A DNA stretch of 64,000 nt from DASSUW01 sp963806395 (lineage in GTDB: Bacteria; Actinomycetota; Thermoleophilia; Solirubrobacterales; Solirubrobacteraceae). Below are positions 51,688 to 60,212 of this stretch, in pieces. Both the position numbers and the translations under genes were made by a program. The notes below the pieces were generated by a model that worked only from the letters and a program-made list of their open reading frames with translations, made no database searches and had not been told where the DNA came from. The stretch's first letter is position 1. Every line of letters begins with the position of its first letter. Location: positions 248,001 to 312,000 of the forward strand of contig CAWDYI010000020.1 in the NCBI GenBank assembly GCA_963806395.1, in the 5' to 3' direction.

Positions 51688-52901
51688 CGTGCCGCGCTCC
51701 CGCGCAGATCGGTCACCCGCCTGGCCTTGCCCTCGGTCCGGGGCAGCACGCCGAGGCCGACCGGCACGATCCGCACGCGCAGCCCGAGCTGCTGGCGCAT
51801 CGCCTCCTGGAGCGCGCGCGCCGTGCCCCCATGCCCGAGCTCGACCTCGAGCTTGACCTCGTCCATCCCCCCGGGCTCGGTGTAGAACGTGAGCCGGAAC
51901 TCGCCCGTGTCGGGAGCGTCGCGCACCGCCTGCTCGATCGCCGACGGGTACACGTTCATGCCGCGGATCACGACCATGTCGTCGGTCCGCCCGACGATGC
52001 CGCCGGGGAGCCAGCGGTGCTCGTGGCCCGCCGGGCACACATCGGTCGAGTTCACGACGACGTCGCCCGTCCGGTAGCGCAGGACCGGCCAGCCGCGACG
52101 GCCGAGCGGGGTCAGCACGAGCTCGCCGCGTGCGTCGTGCGCCGCCGGTTGCAGGTCGCCGTCGAGGATCTCGCACACGAACTCCGCCTCGTTGACGTGC
52201 AGGCCGCCGCCCTCCGCGCACGGGTACGCGAACGGGCCCGTCTCGCTCAGCCCGGCGTGGTCGTAGACGCGCACGCCGAGGCCCTCCTCGATCCGTGCCC
52301 GGACGGCCGGCAGCGACGCGCCGGGCTCGCCGGCGCAGATCAGCTTGCCCACCGAGTCGAGCGCGCCCTCGAGGTTCTCCTCGACCGCCACCTCGTACAG
52401 CCGCAGCGCATAGCTGGGCGTGCACACGAGCGCGGTGGCGCCGACCTGCGCGAGCGTCTGGAGACGCTGGACCGAGGTCATGCCGCCGAGCGTGATCGCC
52501 ATCGCGCCGACGCGCTCGAGGCCGTCGCGGGCGTCCCAGAACTGCACGTGCGGGCCGAACGAGAACGCCAGTGCGACGCGGTCGCCCGGCCCGATCCCCG
52601 CCGCGCGGTACGTCGTGGCCATGCACTCCGCCCACCATGCCCAGTCATCGGTCGTGTCGAGCACGCGCAGCGGCGACCCGGTCGTGCCGCTGGTCTGGTG
52701 CAGGTGGGTGTAGCGCTCGAGCGGGAACGTGAGGTTCGTGCCGAACGGCGGGTGGCGCCGCTGGTCCTCGACCAGCTCGCGCTTCTCCAGCGGCCGCACG
52801 TCGGCCAGCGACGTCGGGCGGCTGCCGCTCGCGTCCAGCCGGCCGCGCTGGAACGGGTTGTGCTCGAGCACCAGCTCGAGCAGGTCGGTCTCCCGGCTCA
52901 C
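51684..52901 (-). CDS. Phenylacetate-CoA ligase-like (PaaK family) acyl-CoA synthetase
   Basis: This 405-residue adenylate-forming enzyme has the P-loop-like THLHQTSGTTGSPLRVLDTT, HAGLSETGPFAYPC, RTGDVV and GIVGRTDDMVVIRGMNVYPS. The C-terminal domain has RTEGKARRV with the catalytic Lys. The family activates phenylacetate and other aryl acids to CoA thioesters. It could activate an aromatic acid taken up by the adjacent ABC importer. The GTG start overlaps the ATPase stop (GTGA). Confidence 0.88.
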   Translation of the reverse strand: MSRETDLLELVLEHNPFQRGRLDASGSRPTSLADVRPLEKRELVEDQRRHPPFGTNLTFPLERYTHLHQTSGTTGSPLRVLDTTDDWAWWAECMATTYRAAGIGPGDRVALAFSFGPHVQFWDARDGLERVGAMAITLGGMTSVQRLQTLAQVGATALVCTPSYALRLYEVAVEENLEGALDSVGKLICAGEPGASLPAVRARIEEGLGVRVYDHAGLSETGPFAYPCAEGGGLHVNEAEFVCEILDGDLQPAAHDARGELVLTPLGRRGWPVLRYRTGDVVVNSTDVCPAGHEHRWLPGGIVGRTDDMVVIRGMNVYPSAIEQAVRDAPDTGEFRLTFYTEPGGMDEVKLEVELGHGGTARALQEAMRQQLGLRVRIVPVGLGVLPRTEGKARRVTDLRGSAAR

Positions 52902-53665
52902 GCCGGCGACCCCACCGAGGGCCGCGTCCCATCCGGCCGCTTGATCGACCGCCAGACGTGCGCGCGCAGGTGCGCGAAGTCGGGCCGCTCCTTCGTCTGC
53001 ACCTGGTCGCGCGGCTGTGGGAGCGGGACGTCCAGCATCTCCTGCACGCGCGTCGGCGACGGCGTCAGCACCACGATCCGGTCGCTCAGGTAGACCGACT
53101 CGTCGATGTCGTGGGTGACGAACACGATCGTGATGTCGTACTGGCGGCGGACCTCCAGCACGAGGTCCTCGAGGTCCGCGCGCGTCTGTGCGTCGACCGA
53201 CGCGAACGGCTCGTCCATCAGCAGGATCTGCGGCTGGTAGGCGAGCGCGCGGGCGATCGCGACGCGCTGCTGCATGCCGCCTGAGAGCTGCCACGGGTAG
53301 CGGTCCAGGGCGTCGGCGAGACCGACCGAGGAGAGCGTCTCCTCGACGATCGAGCGCACCTGCGCCTTGTCCAGATTCCTGCGCCGGAGCGGGAACGCGA
53401 CGTTCTGGCGCACGCTCATCCACGGGAACAGCGAGCGGCTGTACTCCTGGAAGACGAGCGCCAGCGTCCCGTCCATCCGCACCTCGCCGGCGGTCGGCTC
53501 GAGCAGGCCGGAGATGCACTTGAGCAGCGTCGTCTTGCCGCAGCCGGACGGGCCGACCACGCACACGAACTCGCCGGCCGCGACCTCGAACGAGACGTCG
53601 CCGATCGCCTCGACGGCGGCGTCGCCGGAGCCGTAGGTCTTCTTCAGGTGTTCGACGGCGAGCAT
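52898..53665 (-). CDS. NitT/TauT-type ABC importer, ATP-binding protein
   Basis: This 255-residue ATPase has Walker A VVGPSGCGKTTLLKCISGL, Q-loop LVFQEYSRSLFPWMSV, signature WQLSGGMQQRVAIARAL, Walker B ILLMDEPFASVD and switch VTHDIDES, as in SsuB/TauB/NrtD. It energises import of small organic anions with the two permeases and binding protein upstream. Its ATG shares a base with the stop of the frameshifted permease gene. Confidence 0.93.
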   Translation of the reverse strand: MLAVEHLKKTYGSGDAAVEAIGDVSFEVAAGEFVCVVGPSGCGKTTLLKCISGLLEPTAGEVRMDGTLALVFQEYSRSLFPWMSVRQNVAFPLRRRNLDKAQVRSIVEETLSSVGLADALDRYPWQLSGGMQQRVAIARALAYQPQILLMDEPFASVDAQTRADLEDLVLEVRRQYDITIVFVTHDIDESVYLSDRIVVLTPSPTRVQEMLDVPLPQPRDQVQTKERPDFAHLRAHVWRSIKRPDGTRPSVGSPA

Positions 53666-54439
53666 CAGCTGAGCGCGCTGGCGCGCGCGCCGCGATGCCA
53701 CCGCAGGACGCGTCGCTCGACCAGCAGGAAGACGGCGTTGAGGACGTAACCGAGGATCCCGAGCAGGAGTATCCCGGACCACATCTCCGGGATCGCGAAC
53801 GACCGCTGCGACTGGAGCACGAAGTAGCCGATCCCGTTGGTCGCTGGCGACCATCTCGCTGATCACCATCAGGATCAGCGCCAGCGACAGGCTCGTGCGC
53901 ATCCCGGCGAAGATCTGCGGCGCCGCGGCGGGCAGCGTCACGCGCAGCAGCCGGTCGCGCCGGCCGATCCCGTACACACGCGCCGTCTCGCGCAGCGTCG
54001 GGTCGACGCCGGCGACGCCGTCGATCGTGTTCAGGAGCACCGGCCACAGGCAGACGAAGGCGATGATGAACACCTTCATGGACGTCCCGACACCGAGCAC
54101 GAGGATGCCGAACGGCAGCAGCGCCGGCGGCGGGATCGAGCGCAGGAACTGCACCATCGGGTCGGTCGCCCGCCGCAGCGTGGGCGAGAGGCCGAGCGCC
54201 AGCCCGGCCGCCACGGCCACGATGCAGGCGATCGTGTAGCCGAGGGCGAGCCGCACGAGGCTCGGCACGACGTCGCTGCCGACGCGCTCGAACAGCCAGG
54301 TGTCGGCGAACGTCTCCAGGATGTCGGTCAGCGGCGGGAAGTAATACGTGTCGCTGCCGCTCGACCACAGACCCCAGAGCACGAGCAGCGCGACCGGGAC
54401 GACGAGCTCCAGTGCCACGTTCCGCGTGCGGGTCCTCAT
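53665..54439 (-). pseudogene. NitT/TauT-type ABC importer permease with a single-base frameshift
   Basis: The gene starts MRTRTRNVALELVVPVALLV and runs normally to LSLALILMVISEMVAS, then leaves frame near 53842. One extra base (G on the coding strand) in the codons for VAS-TNG explains it: removing it restores TNGIGYFVLQSQRSF, then GILGYVLNAVFLLVERRVL, ending at a TGA that overlaps the ATPase start. Repaired length is about 257 residues, normal for the family. The EAA-loop region (ETARVYGIGRRDRLLRVTLP) is intact. It is either a sequencing error or a recent loss of the importer. Confidence 0.8.
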
Positions 54440-55188
54440 CGCGCGACCTCGACCCGCTGCGAGGGATGCCAGTGCAGCACGCGCCGCTCGGCGCGGGTGA
54501 ACAGCACGTTGACCCCCCAGCCGAGCAGCCCGGTGACGGCGATCAGCGCGTACATGATGTCCACCGCTCCACCCTGGCGCGCGATGTTGACCTCCCGGCC
54601 GAGGCCGGGCGCGCCGATCACGAGCTCGGCCGTGACGACCAGGATCAGCGCCACGGCGGCGGAGATCCGCACGCCGGTCGCGATGTACGGCACGGCGCTC
54701 GGCAGCGTCACGTACCGGAGCCGCTGCAGCCGTGAGAAGCCGAACGACCGCGCCGTGTCGGTCGCCACGGGGTCGACGTCCTGCACGCCGTAGAGCGTCT
54801 GCATCAGCAGCGGCCAGGTGGAGGCGAACGCGGCCAGGAACACCTTGCTCTCCAGCCCGCTGCCCCAGATCAGCACGGCGAGCGGGATCAGCGCGACCGA
54901 CGGGATCGGGCGCAGGAACTCGATCACCGCCCGCACCGACCGGTACAGCGGGCGGCTGGAGCCGACGAAGATCCCGACCGGTATCGCGATCGCCGCCGCC
55001 ACGGCGAGCCCCACTGCCCAGCCCTGCATCGTCTGCCCGACCGCCGTCCAGAACGCGGCCGTGGAGGCCTCGTCGGCGAGCGCGGCGAACGTCTCCGTCG
55101 GCGGGGGGAAGTGGCGGCTGGAGATCGTGTCGGTGCGCGTCAGCAACTCGAGCAGCACAAGCGTCGTCGCGACCCCCAGCCACGCCAT
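54436..55188 (-). CDS. NitT/TauT-type ABC importer permease
   Basis: This 250-residue permease has about six hydrophobic segments and the EAA loop DTARSFGFSRLQRLRYVTLPSAVPYIATGV (about residues 143-172), typical of SsuC/TauC. It is a paralogue of the downstream permease and the two probably form the heterodimeric channel. It overlaps that gene by 4 bp. A long inverted repeat separates it from the binding-protein gene. Confidence 0.92.
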   Translation of the reverse strand: MAWLGVATTLVLLELLTRTDTISSRHFPPPTETFAALADEASTAAFWTAVGQTMQGWAVGLAVAAAIAIPVGIFVGSSRPLYRSVRAVIEFLRPIPSVALIPLAVLIWGSGLESKVFLAAFASTWPLLMQTLYGVQDVDPVATDTARSFGFSRLQRLRYVTLPSAVPYIATGVRISAAVALILVVTAELVIGAPGLGREVNIARQGGAVDIMYALIAVTGLLGWGVNVLFTRAERRVLHWHPSQRVEVAR

Positions 55189-55192
55189 CGGC

Positions 55193-55280
55193 TAGTGGTT
55201 CCGTCCGTGGGTGCGCGTGCTGCCCAGGGGGTCGATCAGCGGCCGCCTGGCAGTGCGTGTACTTGCGGACGGGACCACTA
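55193..55280 (-). repeat. Long intercistronic hairpin between binding protein and permease genes
   Basis: Arms TAGTGGTTCCGTCCG (55193-55207) and CGGACGGGACCACTA (55266-55280) pair with one mismatch. An inner stem TGCCCAGG/CCTGGCA (55221-55228 with 55246-55252) extends the fold with one bulge. The outer arm contains the binding-protein stop codon. A stable hairpin here would favour high binding-protein levels by slowing 3-prime decay or stopping part of transcription. Confidence 0.7.
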
Positions 55281-56281
55281 CCCCCGCCGGATCAGGTCGT
55301 CGAGCGAGGGGATCTCCTCGATGAAGCCGTACTTCTTGGCGAGCTCGGCGTTCAGCTCGATCGTCGGCTCGTTGAGGTCCGCCTTCCACTGCGGCAGCGT
55401 GATCTTGTCGAGCACCTCCTGCGGGATCTCCGTGTAGGTCCCGATCACCTTGCGGACCGCGTCCGGGTTCTGCGAGGCGTAGTCGAGCGACTTCTCGATC
55501 GCCCGCTTGAAGCCGTCCACCACGTCCTCGTTCTCGGCGATGTACTGCTTGCTCGCGAAGTACGTGGCCACGGTGAGGTTCGGCGCGGTCTCCTCGTACG
55601 GATTCATGATCGCCGTGCCGCCGGCCGCCTTGCCGCCTGAGAAGGCCGGCTCGACCTCCCAGGCCGCGTCGACGCGGCCCGCCTCGAGCGCCGCGTTCAT
55701 ATCCGGGAACGGGACCTCGACGTACTTGATCTTCGTGTAGTCGGCGCCCGCCTTCTCCATCGAGCTGTTCATCGCGAGCGGTCCGATGTTGTTGAGCGTG
55801 TTGACGGCCACCGTGGCGCCCTCGAAGTCCTTGGGCGCCTTGATCTTGCTGCCCTTGGGGACGACCACGCCGTCCCACGCGTCCTCCGCGCTGGTGCCGC
55901 CGAGCACGCCCTGGGCGATGATCTGGACCGGCAGGTCCTTCGACGCGGCGATGATCAGCGACGTCACGTTGGAGAAGCCGAACTGGTAGTCGCCGGACAG
56001 GACGGACGGCACGATCGCCGCTCCGCCCTCGGCGAGCTGCGGCTCGATCTTCAGGTTCTCCTCCTCGAAGAAGCCCTGCTCGACGCCGAGGTACAGCGGC
56101 GCGACGTCGGCGATCGGGATCACGCCGACCTTCAGGGTGGTGACCTCGGCGGCGTCACCGGAGCCGCCGCCAGCACCGCCGCCACCGCCGCTCTCGTCGT
56201 CCCCGCATGCCCCCAAGAGCGCCGCGCACGCGACTGCACGAGCACGAGCACGAATGCTCGCGCGATGCGTCGTTCTCCCAT
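55278..56281 (-). pseudogene. ABC importer substrate-binding lipoprotein with frameshift in the signal peptide
   Basis: The mature protein (KVGVIPIADVAPLYLGVEQGFF, GFSNVTSLIIAASKDLPVQII, VAVNTLNNIGPLA, NAALEAGRVDAAWEVEPAFS) is a complete NMT1/NitT-TauT-type binding protein ending at 55278. A lipobox LLGAC (about 56203-56217) precedes it. The only good start is the ATG at 56281, behind GAGGAGGAGG and a sigma-70-type promoter. It reads MGERRIARAFVLVLV, then leaves frame near 56236-56240, before AVACAALLGACGDDE. One base is missing. No in-frame start exists upstream. A TTG at 56216 could start a protein without signal peptide. Sequencing error or recent mutation are equally possible. Confidence 0.78.
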
Positions 56282-56317
56282 CAGCGTCCCCTCCTCCTCG
56301 ACGACCGGTTGAGCCGG

Positions 56318-56347
56318 GTTATAACGAGGTCGCAGGCATTACGTCAA
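56318..56347 (-). promoter_or_regulatory. Sigma-70-type promoter of the importer operon
   Basis: On the minus strand TTGACG (56342-56347) and TATAAC (56318-56323) are separated by 18 bp, followed by a GAGGAGGAGG ribosome-binding site (about 56290-56299) and the ATG at 56281. This is the clearest promoter in the window and supports that ATG as the true start. Confidence 0.75.
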
Positions 56348-56356
56348 ACAATTTGA
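56344..56356. promoter_or_regulatory. Palindrome overlapping the -35 box
   Basis: TCAAA-CAA-TTTGA overlaps the -35 region of the importer promoter and ends 3 bp before the pobA stop codon. It could bind a repressor of the importer operon. Evidence is symmetry and position only. Confidence 0.4.
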
Positions 56357-56359
56357 TCT

Positions 56360-57565
56360 TCACTTCTCGTCCCAGACGAACCCGACGTAGTTCTCCGCGA
56401 GCGAGGTCGCCGCCGCCTGCGAGCGACAGACGTAGTCGAGCTGTGCCCGTTGCAGGCGCTCCTCGAACCCCGCGTCGTCGTGTGGGAAGCGGTGCAGCAT
56501 CGACGTCATCCACCAGGAGAAGTGCTCGGCGCGCCACACGCGCCGCAGGCAGCTGTCCGAGTACGCGTCGAGCCCGGCGCGATCGTCCGCCCCGTACCAC
56601 GCGGTCAGGGCCTGCGCGAGCACCTTGACGTCGCCGATCGCCAGGTTCATCCCCTTGGCGCCGGTGGGCGGCACGATGTGCGCGGCGTCGCCGGCCAGGA
56701 ACAGCTTCCCGTACTGCATCGGCTCGATGACGTAGCTGCGCATCGGCGTGATGCCCTTCTCGATGATCGGGCCGCCCGCGTTGAGCTCCCAGCCGTCGCG
56801 CTCGAGGCGGATCCGCAGCTCGTCCCAGATCCGCTCGTCGGGCCAGCTGTCGACGTCGTCGTCGGGGTCGCACTGGAGGTAGAAGCGGCTGAGCTCGGGC
56901 GTGCGCATGCTGTGCAGCGCGAAGCCGCGCTCGTGGCGGGCGTAGATCAGCTCCTCGGTCGACGGCGCGACCTCGGCGAGGATCCCGAGCCAGCCGAACG
57001 GATACTCGCGCTCGTACTCGGCGAGCGCGCCGGCGGGGACGGACGGGCGGCAGACGCCGTGGAAGCCGTCGCAGCCCGCTATCACGTCGCAGCGCAGCTC
57101 GTGCTCGACGCCGCCCAAGGCGTAGCGGATCGCCGGCGCGTCGGATTCGAGGTCGTGCACGCTGACGTCCTGCGCCTCGAAGTGCAGCGCGCCGCCGGCG
57201 TCGAGCCGTGCGCGGATCAGGTCCTTGACGACCTCCTGCTGGCCATAGACCGTGATCGACCGGCCACCGGTGAGCGCCGGGAAGTCGATCCGGTGGCCGC
57301 GGCCGTCGAACCGCAGCTCGATCCCGTTGTGCACGAGGCCCTCGCGCCGCATCCGCTCGCCGACCCCGGCTTCGGAGAGCAGCTCGACGGTGCCGTGCTC
57401 GAGCACGCCCGCGCGGACCCGCTGCTCGATGTACCCGCGGCTGCGGGCCTCGAGCACCACGGACTCGATCCCCTCGCGATGGAGCAGGTGTGCCAGCAGC
57501 AGCCCCGCCGGCCCGGCGCCCACGATCCCCACCTGGGTCCGCTCCTCACGCGACAACGCGGTCAC
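56360..57565 (-). CDS. pobA: 4-hydroxybenzoate 3-monooxygenase
   Basis: This 401-residue flavoprotein has the FAD-binding VGIVGAGPAGLLLAHLLHREG at the start, ARSRGYIEQRVRAGVLEHGTVELL, the DG motif AGCDGFHGVCR, and LFLAGDAAHIVPPTGAKGMNLAIGD for ribityl contact. These features and the length match PobA. It hydroxylates 4-hydroxybenzoate to protocatechuate with NAD(P)H and O2, feeding the pca operon on the same strand. The GTG start overlaps the stop of the MFS transporter gene, so uptake and hydroxylation are coupled. Confidence 0.94.
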   Translation of the reverse strand: MTALSREERTQVGIVGAGPAGLLLAHLLHREGIESVVLEARSRGYIEQRVRAGVLEHGTVELLSEAGVGERMRREGLVHNGIELRFDGRGHRIDFPALTGGRSITVYGQQEVVKDLIRARLDAGGALHFEAQDVSVHDLESDAPAIRYALGGVEHELRCDVIAGCDGFHGVCRPSVPAGALAEYEREYPFGWLGILAEVAPSTEELIYARHERGFALHSMRTPELSRFYLQCDPDDDVDSWPDERIWDELRIRLERDGWELNAGGPIIEKGITPMRSYVIEPMQYGKLFLAGDAAHIVPPTGAKGMNLAIGDVKVLAQALTAWYGADDRAGLDAYSDSCLRRVWRAEHFSWWMTSMLHRFPHDDAGFEERLQRAQLDYVCRSQAAATSLAENYVGFVWDEK

Positions 57566-58752
57566 CCTACCTGCCGTGCACGGGCCGCGGCGAGGCCGGC
57601 GGCCAGCGTTGGCAGGACCATGGCGAGCATGAACACGAGCGGTGCCGTCCAGCCTCCGGTGGCCTCACGCAGGATCCCGACGACGAGCGGTCCCATCGCC
57701 GCGACGAGGTACCCGACCGTCTGGGCCATAGCCGCCAGCTGGGCGGCGTGCTCCTGGTCGGGCGAGCGCAGCGCGAAGAACAGCAGCGCGAGCGCGAGCA
57801 GCCCGCCCTGCGCGAGCCCGAGCAGCGTGACCCACACCGCCGCGAGTGCGGCGGGGGCGACGAGCAGGCCGGTCAGGCCGGCGGCGGTGAACGCCAGCGT
57901 CAGCGCGACGGCCGCACGCTGGTCGGGCCGGCGGGCCGCGAACACAGGGACGAGCAGGCACGTGGGGATGGCGGTCAGCAGCATCACCGACAGCAGCCCG
58001 CCCGCTGCCTCGCGCTCGATCCCCTCCGAGCGCAGCAGCGCCGGAAGCCACGACAGGGCGCTGTAGAAGAGGAGCGACTGGAACCCCATGAACGCCGTCA
58101 CCCGCCACGCCACCGGGTCGCGCCACAGCCGCGGCGCCGGGCGTGCGAGCTCGCGCGCGGTGCGAGCGGCGGCCGCGCCGCGCGCCGCCCACGGCACCCA
58201 CACCGCCGCGGCGACGAGCGCGGGCAGCGCCCAGAAGGCGAGGCCGGCGCGCCAGCCCTGGCCGATCGCGTTCTCGAGCGGCACGGTGAGGCCGGCGGCG
58301 AGGGCGCCGCTGGCACTGATGGCCATCGTGTAGCCGCCGGTCATCAGCCCCACGCGGTCGGGGAAGTCGCGCTTGATGATCGCCGGCACCAGCACGTTGC
58401 CGACCGCGATCCCGAGGCCGGCGATCACGGTGCCGGCATACAGCGCCGCGACGGTGGGCAGCAGCCGCACAAGGATCCCCGCGGCGACGGTGAGCGCCAT
58501 CAGCGCGAGCGCCGCCTCGATGCCGACGCGCCGCGCGACGACAGGCGCCAGCGGCGATCCGAGCGCCATGCAGATCACCGGCAGCGTGGTGAGCAGGCCG
58601 GCCGCGGCGGTCGACAGCGGGACCGCATCGCGCAGCTCGTCGAGCAGCGGCGGCACGCTCGCGATCGCCGTCCGCAGGTTCAGCGCGGTCAGGACGATCG
58701 CCGCGGCGATCAGGCCGAGGCGGCGTGCGTGTGCTGTCGCTGATGAGGGCAA
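57562..58752 (-). CDS. MFS transporter (CynX/NimT-like)
   Basis: This 396-residue protein has twelve hydrophobic segments. It starts with the CynX-type LIAAAIVLTALNLRTAIASVPPLL and has GLGIAVGNVLVPAIIKRDFPDRVGLMTGGY between helices 4 and 5. The family moves cyanate, nitroimidazoles and other small compounds. Overlap with pobA suggests aromatic acid transport or tolerance. The TTG start at 58752 is the only one before the first helix. Confidence 0.88.
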   Translation of the reverse strand: MPSSATAHARRLGLIAAAIVLTALNLRTAIASVPPLLDELRDAVPLSTAAAGLLTTLPVICMALGSPLAPVVARRVGIEAALALMALTVAAGILVRLLPTVAALYAGTVIAGLGIAVGNVLVPAIIKRDFPDRVGLMTGGYTMAISASGALAAGLTVPLENAIGQGWRAGLAFWALPALVAAAVWVPWAARGAAAARTARELARPAPRLWRDPVAWRVTAFMGFQSLLFYSALSWLPALLRSEGIEREAAGGLLSVMLLTAIPTCLLVPVFAARRPDQRAAVALTLAFTAAGLTGLLVAPAALAAVWVTLLGLAQGGLLALALLFFALRSPDQEHAAQLAAMAQTVGYLVAAMGPLVVGILREATGGWTAPLVFMLAMVLPTLAAGLAAARARQVG

Positions 58753-58804
58753 GCGAAATAGTCTGGAGCCGCAACTCCACCGGCGCGGAGACGTTCAACG
58801 ATGC

Positions 58805-60199
58805 ATGATCCGACTGGTTCCCGCGCTGCTGGCGCTGCTGATTCTGCTCCCTGTCCAAACCGCTCACGCGGCCTCGACCGAGGTCGGCATCGCCGATGAC
58901 CGCATCCTGATGGCGGGCGGTCCCGCCGCCGACCTGGCGGTCGCCGAATGGCGCGCCATGGGCGTCGACACGGTCCGGATGTTCGCGCTGTGGTCGCGGA
59001 TCGCGCCGGCGACGCGCCCCGCCGGGTTCGACGGCGCCGACCCTGCGTCGCGCGGCTACTCGTGGGCGGGGCTGGACGCGGCGGTCGCGCGCGTGCGCGC
59101 CGCGGGCATGAGGGTGACGCTCACGATCACCGGCCCGGGGCCGCTGTGGTCGAGCTCCTCGCCCAGCCGCCGCCGGCCGGCGTACAAGCCGCGGCCGAGC
59201 TCCTATGCGGCGTTCGCCACGGCGGTCGCGCGGCGCTACGGCGCCGACGTCAACCGCTACCTGCTGTGGAACGAGCCGAACATCGCCGGCTGGCTGGCGC
59301 CCCAGGCGCGCTGCGCGCGCAGGCGCTGCACGCCGGTATCGCCGCACCTGTACCGCGGTCTCGTACGCGCCGCGTATCCGGCGGTGCGTCGCGCGGACCC
59401 GGGGGCGAAGGTCGTGATCGGCGTGCTCTCACCGCGCGGCCAGCGGCTGCAGCGGGCCGACACGGTGATGCGGCCGCTCGTGTTCCTGCGCGCCTTCGGC
59501 TGCCGGAGCGATCGCTGGAAACGGCTGCGGATCAAGGAGTGCCGCGGATTCCGCCGGGCGACGGGCGACGGCTTCGCGATCCACCCGTACAGCAGCCTCA
59601 GCGCGCCCGAGCGCGGGCACCCGAACGCCGACGACGTCTCGCTCGCGCAGGTCGGCAACCTGGCGGCGACGCTCGACCGCCTGCAGCGGGCGCGCGCGAT
59701 CCGCTCGACGACGCGCCGCTTCGGCATCTACATCGACGAGTACGGGTACCAGACCAACCCGCCCGACCGGCTCGCCGGCATCGGGGCGCGCCGGCAGGAC
59801 TCCTATCTCCAGCGCGCCGCGTACGTGGCCTGGCGCAACCCGCGGGTGCGGCTGTTCACGCAGTACCTGTGGCGCGACGAGCCGCGCAGCTCCGACGGGT
59901 CGTACGGCGGCTGGCAGTCCGGCCTGCGGTACGTCGGCGGGCGCGCCAAGCCCGCGCTGAGCCATTTCGACACGCCGTTCGTGCTCGACGCGTCGCGCAA
60001 CCGCCTGTGGGGCCAGGTGCGGCCCGGCGGCGCGCACAAGGTCACCGTGCAGCGGCGCACGGCAGGACGGGCGTGGCGGAGGCTCGCGGTCGTACGGACC
60101 GACCGGCGCGGCTACTGGAAGCTGAAGCGGCGGCTCGTGCGGGGCACGTCGTACCGCTTCCGCGCGTCGGGGGCGACGAGCGCGACGCTCCGGCGCTGA
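58805..60199 (+). CDS. Secreted glycoside hydrolase-like protein (clan A type)
   Basis: This 464-residue protein has a signal peptide MIRLVPALLALLILLPVQTAHA (cleavage near 22). The TIM-barrel domain contains YLLWNEPNIAGWLAP, whose NEP motif carries the acid/base Glu of clan GH-A, and RFGIYIDEYGYQTNPP, whose Glu fits the nucleophile. The closing part SHFDTPFVLDASRNRLWGQV resembles a small beta domain. The substrate is unknown. The ATG at 58805 is chosen for the signal peptide. It is divergent from the MFS gene. Confidence 0.8.
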   Translation: MIRLVPALLALLILLPVQTAHAASTEVGIADDRILMAGGPAADLAVAEWRAMGVDTVRMFALWSRIAPATRPAGFDGADPASRGYSWAGLDAAVARVRAAGMRVTLTITGPGPLWSSSSPSRRRPAYKPRPSSYAAFATAVARRYGADVNRYLLWNEPNIAGWLAPQARCARRRCTPVSPHLYRGLVRAAYPAVRRADPGAKVVIGVLSPRGQRLQRADTVMRPLVFLRAFGCRSDRWKRLRIKECRGFRRATGDGFAIHPYSSLSAPERGHPNADDVSLAQVGNLAATLDRLQRARAIRSTTRRFGIYIDEYGYQTNPPDRLAGIGARRQDSYLQRAAYVAWRNPRVRLFTQYLWRDEPRSSDGSYGGWQSGLRYVGGRAKPALSHFDTPFVLDASRNRLWGQVRPGGAHKVTVQRRTAGRAWRRLAVVRTDRRGYWKLKRRLVRGTSYRFRASGATSATLRR

Positions 60200-60212
60200 G
60201 CGGCGCGGCGCG

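Noticed and set aside
53665..54439. Programmed frameshift in the permease gene
   Set aside because: There is no slippery heptamer or downstream structure typical of recoding. A single extra base is simpler.
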